Assembly (NCBI RefSeq): GCF_000002425.4
Contig: NC_037256.1
Span: 7,348,328-7,412,327 of the forward strand
Source: Physcomitrium patens
Taxonomy: Eukaryota > Streptophyta > Bryopsida > Funariales > Funariaceae
Length of the DNA: 64,000 nucleotides
Direction: 5' to 3'
Part shown: positions 54,450-64,000 of the stretch, piece by piece
Position numbering within the stretch: the stretch's first letter is position 1
Layout: the number at the start of each line of letters is the position of its first letter
Notes under the pieces: model-generated
Told to the model about the DNA's origin: nothing
The model's database searches: none
The model's input: the letters and a program-made list of their open reading frames with translations, nothing else
Program-made: the position numbers and the translations under genes

Positions 54450-56583
54450 ATGAATCCCGATCCTAAGACATCTTTGACAGAAACTAAAGTTGCTAAGATT
54501 TTACATCTAAAATGGATTGCAGTTGAAATACTTGATGGCTTCAATGATATACCTAGAATTACAAGAGTTCCTATTAATGAGGCTCAGAATGCACTTGCTC
54601 AGATTGCAGTACCATTGGCTATAATGCCTCAAGTTATAACAACAACAACTAAAAGAACTCGTGGACCAGATAAGCAACCACGTAAGAAGAAAGCTATAAA
54701 ATTGACTAATCTTGGTATTATTTTTCAAGAAATTGCCACTCATCTTGCAGGACTACCAATTCATGATGATATATCCATACATAATGTACCTTCAATTCCT
54801 ATGAAAAACAATCTTGGAATTAGAAATAATAAGAACAAGTTGAGTAATGAATTATCTATTATGTATTGTATTACAGATGATATTTGGGACAGACTATCTA
54901 TTACAGTAGATGAATCATTTGCATACATGATTATAGAAGACCTTTCTTGTGAGGAAGATGATCCTGAACCTTAAACCATTGAAGAGGCGATGCATCGCTC
55001 TGATTGGTCAAAATAGAAAACTGCTATTGAGGAGGAGTATGCATCTTTATGTAAGAAAAAAGTCTTTGGTCAAATTGTAGACACTCTTACATCTCGTCAT
55101 GTGGGATATAAGATGGTATTAATACGCAAGCAAGATGCTCAAGGCCAAATAACCGACTATAAAGCTCGTCTTGTTGCTCAAGGATTTATTCAACGATTTG
55201 GCATTGATTATGAATCCACATATTCTCCAGTCATGGATTCAATTACATTTCGATATATTATTGGAATGACAATTCATGCCACCCTTGAGATACATTTGAT
55301 GGATGTAGTAACTACATATCTATATGGTTCTTTTGATGCAAATATTTATGTGAAAGTTTCACCTTGCTTAGAAACAGGAACTCCAAATGAACCCGCTCCA
55401 GGACAATATCGTGGTATTAAATTATGTAAGGCCTTGTATGCTTTAAAATAATCTGAACGCATGTTGTATCAATGTCTTTGAGATTATTTAATTACAAATA
55501 ATTTTATAAGTAATCCACTAATTCCTTGTTTGTTTATCAAATGAGATAAAATTGGTTTTGTGATCATCGCTATATATATTAATGATCTTAATCTAGTGGG
55601 TATTACATCTACATGTATTATAGCTACTAACCTACTTATACATAAATTTGAGATGAAAATGCTAGGAAAAAAAAAAAAAAAATTGCATTGGTCTTTAGAT
55701 TATGCATTTAACACATAGTAGCATTTTTTTTCTACCAACTAACGTATATTAGACGAATCTTGCGAAGATTTAATATAATTGATACTTATCCATTGTCCAT
55801 ACCATTGGTTGGATGTGGTCGTGATGGTCATGATCCATACCATCTATGCGAGGAGGAGAAGGAAATATTGAGAGATCAATATCCATACCTCGCAGCTGTT
55901 GGAGCACTTTTGTATTTAGATACATCTACAAGATCAGATATTGCATTTGCAGTTAGTGTTCTTGCAAGACACAGTGCATGTCCAACACTACGACATTGAA
56001 ATAGCATCAAATATTTATTATATTATTTAAAAGGTACTGAAGACTTGGAATTATACTATACACAATCTACATATCCAAAATTGATTGGATATTGTAATGC
56101 AGGATATAAATCTGATAATGCAACAGCTAAATCTCAAACAGGATATATATTTTTAAAACATGTAGCTGCAATATCATGGAAATCAATGAAATAAACAATA
56201 ATTGAAACTTCATGCAACCATGCAGAAATTATTGCCTTACATGAAGCATCTCGAGAATGTATTTGGTTGCGATCAATTGATAAATTCATTCAAACAACCT
56301 ATGGATTTTTATATGATGATTCTCTAACTATTTTATATAAAGATAAGAGTATTTGTATTGCATAGATGCAAGTTGGTTTCATTAAAGGTAATAGGACAAA
56401 GCACATTGATCCAAAGTATTTTAATTATACATATGACTTGATTACTGATCAAGCACTTATAATTAAAAAAATTGAATCTACAAATAACATTACTGATCTC
56501 TTCACCAAAGCTCTCCCATTATGCAACCATCGTCGACTTACTTATGGCATTGGTATGCGACGAATTGCTTTTCTTGAATAAGT
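54450..56583 (+). pseudogene. RT and RNase H of the copia element
   Basis: A linker (54450-54974) ends in MIIEDLSCEEDDPEP. RT has YKARLVAQGFIQRFGIDYES and TYSPVMDSITFRYIIGM; the catalytic box reads YINDLNL where YVDD is expected, so the first Asp is Asn. An A-run near 55668 shifts the frame. RNase H ends with TKHIDPKYFNYTYDLITDQA, DLFTKALPL and a stop at 56579-56581. Confidence 0.85.
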
Positions 56584-56784
56584 TAATGAGTTCTTTAAAT
56601 AATTAAAAAAAATGATGTACTCTTTTTCCTTCATCTATGGTTTTGTCCTTAAATACAATAAGGTTTTCCTAGATAAGGTTTTAATGACGCAACAATTTTT
56701 GATCTTGCAAGATCACATAAAAGTATAGATCATAATTCTATACAAATTTTATATTATGTAAATATTATAATGAGCAAAGAGGAT

Positions 56785-57056
56785 TGTTGAGATCATTAAA
56801 TGTAGCCAGCGCTTTCCATAATATTTACTGTAGACTACAATAAATACCATAGCTACAATATTTAGAGTCTAGTGGAGAAGTATTGTTTATCCTCTCCCCT
56901 TTTCTCTTCTTGTATACGAGACACAACCAGATCAATAGAATTTTATGTGTGAAGCTCTCTCTCCTTAGAAACCCTCTTGTGTGTATGACTTACTACTACT
57001 CTCTTGTGTGTGTATTACTTATTATTACTCTTGTGTCTTTCTAAACATTCTCAACA
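56785..57056 (+). repeat. 3' LTR of the copia element
   Basis: 272 bp, preceded by GAGCAAAGAGGAT (56772-56784). The palindromes of the 5' LTR are partly destroyed here (ACCATAGCTACAATAT). Confidence 0.9.
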
Positions 57057-57061
57057 GTTTC

Positions 57062-57983
57062 GAATCCAAACTTCACATCTAATCCCATGCTCTACTCAAA
57101 AAAGCTCACCCTATAGCCGAGAGAGTTTCTACAGAATCGTCTCATAGTAGGGTAGTAGGGTAGGGTCAAATTTACCCACATCAGACAAGATACTGGTCAT
57201 GAGAAGAAACCTGGGATGTTCAACAGTAGGGCACAAACGCAGGAGTACACAAGGATTTGTGTCAGAGAACCCACAAGTGAGAAGAGGACGAGGCATACAG
57301 CCTGGGCTCTCGCTGCAGCTTCAAACTGGATTGCAGATCCCAGCTTGTCCCACTAGGCTTATATACAGATCCCAGTCACTTCGAAGTGCATGGGAGGAAG
57401 AAAACGTGCTCGGAGATATACTCCTCCTCATGTCGTTTGTCGGAGCTAGAACCCGAGAAACATCGTACATGCTCGTTGGCACCTCGTGTTAGGTGTAGGA
57501 CGGGTGTTGTCCAGTGGAACATTTTCATGGAGGTTGTTGCTTAGGAAATGTGACGGACTAAAAAGGTTTGGTTGATGGTAGGAAGATTGGGGAGTTGCAG
57601 TTCGTAGGATCGAGGGCGTGCAAACCTGCCTCGCTAAATCGTGGAAGTCTGGTAAGTGGGTACTTCACTGGATTTGGTTAGCATTCGTTCAGCTTTTGGG
57701 GTGCGTGCATCAAGTGGGACGGTGTTCGGACTTGTTGACTTGGTGCAGGGACTGTGCGTTGATCGGATCTGTGTGTGCACTGCATGCGTCAAGTGTATAT
57801 GCCATTCAATGGATTATGCTTAGTGTGCAGTTTGTGACAGTGGTGTGGGGGTCGAGCTATCGGTGCTCCAGATAGATGATTACGTAGTCCTTGCATTATT
57901 CGCTGACGCGATGTGAAGCTGAACACTGAATTGCGTTAGCTTCGTAGCAGGAATCTAGCTACTTTAAATTGCGGCTGGCGGCC
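57062..57983 (+). other. Upstream region of the lipoxygenase pseudogene
   Basis: Base composition becomes balanced and repeats stop, as expected for ancestral genic DNA. Frames at 57199-57492 and 57618-57875 show no motif I recognise. It may hold the old promoter and 5' UTR. No clear TATA box was found. Confidence 0.45.
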
Positions 57984-60900
57984 ATGGCTCAAGTGACGGT
58001 GACCGGCTCGAGCTACACAGCTCTGAACAAGTCGAGCAGGGTGTCCCGTTCTCTGAAGCAGGATGAATTGGGTTCTTTCTTGAAAGTGTCGGTGCCGCAA
58101 ACTAGAAAATGCAGCTGGCGCTATACAAGCATTACCGTGAGCAGAGTAACTGACTCAACCACTAATCCCACCACTACCACTACCACTACCAGCGGCCAGA
58201 CCAGGGGTTTTGTGCCGCCAGGGTACACATCCGTGCCGGCGGTTGTAAAAGTGGTGAGGAAGCCGCAGCTGACTGCGGAAGAGGCAACAGAGAACGTATC
58301 GGACGTGTGGGCGGATTTGATTGGAAACAGGAAAGTCCGTCTCCAGGTCGTCAGTGAAGAATTGGACACAAGTGAAGCACCTCAAGTGGTTCTTTTGAGC
58401 TTTCGTATTTGAGATGGCCCTTTGAACCCTCCACAAAACATTGCAGCCTGATGGAACCTCAAAATCCAGGGTAACCTTGGTGACTCAAAATCTTGTCGGA
58501 GTCACCAATCCAGGTAACCTTGGTGACTCCGACAAGGCCCCTGAGTTAAGCCGCCCAGTTCTTGGTGGCGGGGAATTCATATACCCCCGCCGAGTGCGCA
58601 CCGGCTGTCCTCCGAGAAAAACTGGTACCCATACACCACACCCACTCATCCGTCACTTTTCATTCCGATGTTAGAAGGACTGCATCTGTCGTGGTGATGA
58701 TACATGCGGAGCACTAGAAATTGAAACATGTGGGTAGATGAATGTTTGAGATGAAGATGAGCACGAGAATCCAGAAATGCATTCGTGACATGAGGCAGTG
58801 TAGTTTGTTTAAAGATTTTGGAGGTGCTCTCTGGTTCGATATTGTGACGCTGGATAGCATAATCAGTAATGGTCGGAGATGGAGGAATCTGATGCAATGG
58901 CAGGTGACATGACACTGCAGACCCAACGAAAGAGGAAAAGGTGGAGAAAGGAGAAGCAGTGTACGTACCCCGTGATGAGAGATTTGAGCCCATCAAGAAG
59001 ACAAATTCTGTTGCCAATCAGCTGCAGGGTCTGACGCACAAAATGATGCCATCATTGAGGGATCACTTCCGCAAGGACGAGACGCCGGGGGAATTAGATA
59101 CATTTCGAGATATAGACCTATTGTACCAGAAGGGGATAGACACCGCAGATGAGTGAACACGGGAGAAAGCTGCGAGAAATTATAACCAGGCCACATTGGT
59201 GGCAGGCCTGGATGCCGGAGAGGAGGAAACCCCAGAGCAGGCGAGGGAGAGAATCCGCGCTTTGGATGCCCTTCCAATCCCGGAATATTTCAAGGAACTG
59301 TCACGAACGGCCACGTCCCCGAAAAGTCTGCTCAAGTACCCTCTACCCAAGGTTCTGTCGAGGGATAGATTCGCGTGGACACGCGATGGCGAATTCGCCC
59401 GTCAGACCTTGGCTGGTGTGAATCCTGTGGCCATCTCCTGCGTCGAGGTGAGCCAGAGTTGTGCTTGTGGGTCCGTACATGGAGGCCATTTGTATGACTT
59501 GAGTGAATACGCAATTTTCGATCGTGATGTGGCTGTTTGAAGTAAAACGACTTCACCCATGTCCAATGCGGAGCTAGGATGCCGGAACACAGTGATGCCG
59601 TGTAGGCGGATGCTGGTTCCCCTGGTTCTAATTATATATCATGGCGGGAATTCAGTTGCCGCCATGATTTACTAATTCCTTTACGTCGTGCGAAGGAGTT
59701 TCCTCCTCGGAGCACACCTTCGGAGGCAGAATTCGGTCCGCAGGAGTCGGTGATCACAGCGAAGGTCATTGAGAGAATGCTGGAGGGCTTGACAGCCGTT
59801 GAGGTGAACTTTCTCATTTACCGAGAAGAAGCATAAGCTGGTAGCCAGAGAAGTGGGTTAAACCTGTGACAAATGGACTAACAATTAGTTGAAGTGGCGA
59901 AACGACGGATCTAGAGGTACAACGCAGAGAACGTGTGGTACGAGAGAGACGGTGGTGGCTAAGTTGTTGGTTTAGCGTTGCGAAGTGCAGCAGGCTGTGT
60001 TGTAGCCTCCTACCGATTCCCAGAGTTTGCTTTTTAGCTATGCGTTCTGTTCCTAACCTCACTTGACCCTAGCTTGTGCCAGGCTGTGGACGCCAAAAGA
60101 CTGTATATCGTCGACTACCATGACATATTTATGCCTTAAAAGAAACAACAACCTACTAGGCCGCAAGATTTATGCGCCACGTGCCCTGTTCTCCTTGAAT
60201 GAAGCCGGAGTTTTGAAGCCCATTGCAATTGAGCTCAGTTTGCCGCCTTCCGAAGGAGCACCTGCAAGCAAACGTGTCTTTAAGCCCGGACAAGAGGCCA
60301 CTGGGTTCTGGCTCTGACAGCTTGCCAAAGTACATTTCTGCACTACCGACTCCGGCAACCACCAGCTCGTCAGCCATTGGTAAGCCGCTGCCACTGACGT
60401 TATCCATTCTTGTTCGACTTTCATCTATGGTCAGAAAGTTGAGGAAAACAAACATAATCGGGACTGGGAATCAACCTGAAGGTTTGCATGGCAACGTCCA
60501 CACTCATGTTTGTGTGCCACTTATTCTATCGGTCAGAACACTGTGCCGGGAACACATTGATCTTTCGAGATCTTTCTGTCTGCTAGGTAGACTTGATTAT
60601 TCAGGATATGAGATTTCGTGAATTTGAGAGCATTTGATGCGGTGATCGGGGCTTCAGAAGATTGTAACAACATATCATTGCCAAAATATTGAGAGGGGTA
60701 TTTGCTGGACAGGTTGCGAACCCAAGCGTGCACAGAGCCTTACATCATTGCGACTTACAGACAGATGAGTGCACTGCATCCTATTTCAAAACTCCTTCAT
60801 CCTCACCTCCGGTACTCTATGGAAATTAATGCAGCTGCTAGACAATCTCTCATCACGGCGGACGGGGTGATTGAGAGAATCTTCACACCGGGAGTGTACG

Positions 60901-61667
60901 CGCTGGAGATAAGCGCCGTGACATACAAAGCGATGTGGCGGTTCGACATGGAGGCCCTTCCTGAAGATTTGATCAGAAGGTATGTGTGCATTCTGAGGCT
61001 CGGAATTGAATTTGGAACTTCATGCTGGCACCCCTCTGTCCAGATGGATGCAGGGTGGTTCTCAACGTTTGCCGACTTGTTGCGCAATATGAGATGATGG
61101 GACACAAGTCGTTGCATTACAGCGTAATAGGTATGATCTGAAGCCTCACAGAGCCTGTCGCAACCTTCTATCGTCAGGAGGTAAAGAAAGTAGGTATTCT
61201 GGAAGTCAAACTTAGTCTGATACTAACTGATCAGAGGAATGGCCGAACGGAATGATAGTGCTCCTTGTGCCGTGCGACTCCGGATAGAGGACTACCCCTA
61301 CGCTGCGGACGGGCTTCTGGTGTGGTCTAGCACAGAAGAATGGATACGCGATTACGTAACTTTGTACTACCCCAACAACGATTGCATCCTGGAAGATGAA
61401 GAGCTGCAGGGATGGTGGATGGAGGTTCGCACGAAAGATCACGTGGATAAGAAGGACGAGGGCTGGTGGCCAACGATGGATAGCCCAGAGAGCTTGGTCC
61501 GGATGTTGACGACCAAAATTTGGATCGCCTCGGGGCATCACGCAGCGGTGAATTTTGGGCAGTATGATTTCACCGGCTACGTTCCGAACCAGCCCTGCCT
61601 TGCCCGGAAACTCAGCCAAGTGATCCCGAATTCCAGAGGTTGCTTCGGGATCCTTTGGTTGAGGCGG
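57984..61667 (+). pseudogene. LOX: Lipoxygenase pseudogene (plant linoleate-type LOX), incomplete
   Basis: Pieces with splice-like borders: exon 1 from ATG 57984 (MAQVTVTGSS, Ser/Arg-rich, transit-peptide-like; end unclear, about 58370), 58514-58624 (LGDSDKAPELSRPVLGGGEF), 58960-59447 (YVPRDERFEPIKK to [13 protein letters not shown]), 59696-59803 (EFPPRSTPSEAEF), 60083-60379, 60713-60979, and 61235-61667. AG/GT borders and reading phases fit between them. Lipoxygenases add O2 to polyunsaturated fatty acids; Fe ligands seen are H in VSHW, and H and N in GHHAAVNFGQY. Defects: TGA at 59154-59156, a frameshift near 60136, TGA for Trp at 60315-60317, WLRTQ with Gln for the second iron-ligand His, and a frameshift near 61620. 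The second half of the PLAT domain and the C-terminal part ending in the Ile ligand are not found. Confidence 0.88.
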
Positions 61668-62985
61668 GTAAGTAGGCGGTGATATGAGGAGATTAATTCA
61701 ACACTTCATTGGTGCATTGTAGACTTCATGAAACTCGATGTTGTCAGCCATGCTTGCTATACTTGGAAGATGAGAGATGATACGATACCTACAAATGTGA
61801 GGTATCAACAAAATGTAGCGGCCTTTAGATAGCTTCTCAGAGAGGATCTGAGCTTTTTAGAAGAATTTTGGAAGTGATGAAGGTAGCTACTTTGGAAGGG
61901 ATGAAGGTTTTAACCACCTGATAGGAAGGTGGTTAATGATTCAATGCAGGAGCCGTATTTGGTGTTGTATGGTAACATGATTATATAGTGAAAAATAAAA
62001 GTATGGATGTTATAATAGAAGAGCCTAATAGGAAGATGTAATAGAAAAATAACAATAAATGATAAAAAAAGATCATAAAAAAATAGTCTTAATATTACCT
62101 TTTGTAGAAGGGACTTCTATTTACTTTGTAGAGCCATATCAAAGTAAATGAGATAAGAAATTGATATAGGCATGTTTAAGAGAGAATTAACTATAGGTTA
62201 AAGCAAAAATTACCTCAAATTATCAATACTTAATATCCAAAGAGGACTAGTTATCAACTTAAATCAAAATCAGATTCTAAGGCATAAAACCATGTACCTA
62301 GGGCAATTATAGGGTTCTTTTGTAAATCAAAGAATAGAATTTGAAATTAAACTTGAGAAGAGATTTTTGAGTGTTGGTTTTATATTATTTGGATTAATAT
62401 TGAGATTTTGGAGAATTTTCAAAGTTAATGATGTACTCGGTGGATTTGGATTTTGAAAATAAAATAATTTATAAATTTTAGGATTTTAAAATTTTTGTAG
62501 CATATTTATAAGTAAAAAATAAGAATTTTTTTTTTGTAATTTTTGTGAATGTGTGTGAGAAATTTGAAATCAATCAAGCAAATAAATTGAAATGTATAAG
62601 AATTTTTGTAGGTTATGGTCTTAGATAATTAAAATTTTGGATCAAAGAAGGATTTTGCAATATGACAATATCTACTAGTTTGATTGAAGCAAAAATTGGT
62701 GAGAGAAATTCAATCTAAAATATCTATATACAACTCAAATTGTAGAGCATTTAAATGACTCAACAAGGAGAAATTTGTATTGAAAGATCAATGTTCAAGA
62801 CATAGAAGGAAGGCAGCCAACAATTGAGAGGTTTGGAGAGCTTTTCTTGCTATTAATATGTGCAATCTACTTCGAATTTTTTTTATGCTTGTTGCTAACT
62901 TAGATGTTTCAAGGTATGCAAAGTTTGAGTCAAAATCAATAATTTAATCATTAATTATTAAATTTTTTATTTGCTATAGGATTAT
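61668..62985. other. AT-rich region after the last lipoxygenase exon
   Basis: Begins with a good donor (GTAAGT) but no further lipoxygenase exon is recognisable. Composition drops to AT-rich DNA like the repeat regions. The missing 3' end was probably replaced by repeats. Confidence 0.5.
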
Positions 62986-62989
62986 TAAG

Positions 62990-63365
62990 AGTTTTGTTTA
63001 AGATTTAATATTTAATTATCAATTGATTAAGGTTTTTTAGGATTTAATTAGGATTTAAGATTTATTTAGGATTTGATTAGAATTTAGGATTTTGTCTAGG
63101 TTTGATTAGTATTTGACTAAAATTTGATTAAGATATGAATAGGATTTGATTAGTATTTGTCTAAGATTTGATTAAAATTTTACTAAGATTTTATTAGGAT
63201 TTTAGTAGGATTTGATCTAAAATTTTATTAAGATTCATTAAGGTTTTAATTAGGATTTTAATTAGGATTTCAACTAGGATTTGAATAAAATTCAATAGGA
63301 TTCAATTAAAATTTTAATTCAAATTTGATTTAGGATTTATTTAGGATTTATTTAAGATTTTTGTT
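62990..63365. repeat. Degenerate tandem array of TTAGGATTTGAT-like units
   Basis: About 25-30 imperfect units of 10-14 bp such as TTAGGATTTGATT, TTAGGATTTAATT and CTAAGATTTGATT. It resembles but is not the plant telomere repeat TTTAGGG. Confidence 0.8.
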
Positions 63366-63579
63366 TTTAATATTTTTAAAGATTATCTATTATTTCTTTA
63401 AATTTTTTTATTTTTAATATTTTTTTAAGGTTTATTTTTATATTTTTTTAAAGATTTCTTCGTTATTTTTCTTTGAAATTAATTTATGAATTCTTTCTGT
63501 TTCTTTCTAATCTCTTTTAAATTTAGTTTGAATTAGTTAAAATTTGATTAGGATTAAGAAGAATTAGTTAAAGTTTGTT

Positions 63580-63680
63580 TAAGACTCTATTAGATTTGAT
63601 AGGATTGTTGTTGCTTTTCTATTTACCTTCCACACCTATGTGCCAATGCATTCTTAAGCAAAAATACACATAATACAACA
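63580..63680 (+). repeat. Relic end of a family A LTR
   Basis: CTTCCACACC, GCATTCTTAAGC and CACATAATACAACA parallel the ends of the A1, A2 and G1 LTRs (for A2: GCATTCTTAAGC, CACATAATATGACA). The following bases only faintly resemble the primer site. How far the LTR reaches to the left is unclear. Confidence 0.6.
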
Positions 63681-63773
63681 TCAAGGGAAGATCTATCTTA
63701 GTTGGAGATTCAAAGTCTTTCTTCTATTTAGAATTTTTAGTCTTATCTTGGTTGCTGTATAAACAAACTTTGT

Positions 63774-64000
63774 TTATCCTATGAACTTAGTGAAGATGTT
63801 CACCTCTTGCAGATTTGTGGATGTAAAAATCACTTTGATATTGCCAATTTTTGTTTTTTCTCTGATAAAATGATGTTGCAATTTTATATACTTGGTGCAT
63901 GAATACAAGATTAGATTTTTAACAAGTTTCATAGCTTCTAAATTATTTCAACAGAGTAGAGTTGGTCTTTTCAATAGAATGGCTAAATCCTTAATCAATT
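63774..64000 (-). pseudogene. Copia RNase H fragment
   Basis: On the minus strand: KRPTLLC, stop, NNLEAMKLVKN, then TKYIKLQHHFIREKTKIGN, IKVIFTSTNLQEVNIFTKF and a stop at 63774-63776. This is the conserved end of copia RNase H (TKHIE...HHFIRE, DIFTK). It runs off the right edge. It comes from a different copia lineage than the element at 51226. Confidence 0.82.

Larger units (their letters stand above)
51226..57056 (+). mobile_element. Ty1/copia LTR retrotransposon, inactive
   Basis: 272-bp LTRs at 51226-51497 and 56785-57056 (TGTTGAGATC ... TTCTCAACA) lie between GTTTT (51221-51225) and GTTTC (57057-57061). Order gag, protease region, integrase, RT, RNase H is the copia order. The primer site is the TTATCAGCACG type often seen in copia elements. 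Many stops and catalytic changes make it dead. Confidence 0.92.

Noticed and set aside
57199-57875. Frames of 97 and 85 codons upstream of the lipoxygenase
   Set aside because: No recognisable domain and no splice or start context that joins them to the lipoxygenase. Treated as upstream region.
1-64000. Bacterial features, CRISPR arrays, rRNA or tRNA genes
   Set aside because: No direct-repeat/spacer array, no rRNA blocks and no tRNA cloverleaf with conserved boxes were found. The introns and LTR retroelements show plant nuclear DNA.

Overview
The window is a plant nuclear repeat cluster. It holds at least six LTR retrotransposons nested up to three deep, further retroelement debris, and one broken host gene, a plant-type lipoxygenase with spliceable introns. 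The lipoxygenase, the chromodomain-bearing Ty3/gypsy elements, and a gypsy family with an FLDD reverse transcriptase and a CIWCDDASH zinc knuckle suggest a land plant. The last trait recalls non-seed plants and fungi, so a bryophyte or other non-seed plant is my guess, not a proof.

Layout. Family A is the FLDD gypsy family, with long LTRs and a TGGTGAAC... tRNA primer site. Copy A1 (1-5938, minus) runs off the left edge and sits inside the 5' LTR of copy A2 (5939-34632, plus). A2 holds three further insertions: a solo LTR of the Tat-like family (8025-8814, minus); chromovirus C1 (10760-17092, minus, TSD GAAGG); and the gag-only element G1 (19584-31815, plus). G1's 3' LTR is in turn split by chromovirus C2 (23698-30589, plus, TSD GAGAC). 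Chromovirus C3 (35464-48046, plus, TSD TTTAT) is older and holds the Tat-like element T1 (38309-44504, plus, TSD GACTT). A chromovirus integrase fragment (48128-49058, minus), AT-rich sequence with TA microsatellites, a dead Ty1/copia element (51226-57056), the lipoxygenase pseudogene (57984-61667), and more LTR and copia debris follow.

How parts work together. C1 to C3 encode gag, a pol in the -1 frame (protease, RT, RNase H, integrase, chromodomain), and a third small reading frame between the chromodomain and the polypurine tract that I do not recognise. All three lack a tRNA-type primer site next to the 5' LTR. They have instead an 11-nt sequence complementary to ACTCTTGTCAA. That same 11-mer begins 31 nt downstream of the start of the LTR TATA box, where the transcript should start. 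This is the layout of self-primed reverse transcription known from Tf1 of fission yeast, and is the most interesting signal in the window.

No copy looks fully autonomous. C1 has open gag and pol but a Lys in place of the integrase catalytic Glu. C2 keeps that Glu but has nonsense codons and a duplicated pol segment. G1 has only a gag and must depend on a partner. Most damage looks like C-to-T or G-to-A decay of methylated DNA.
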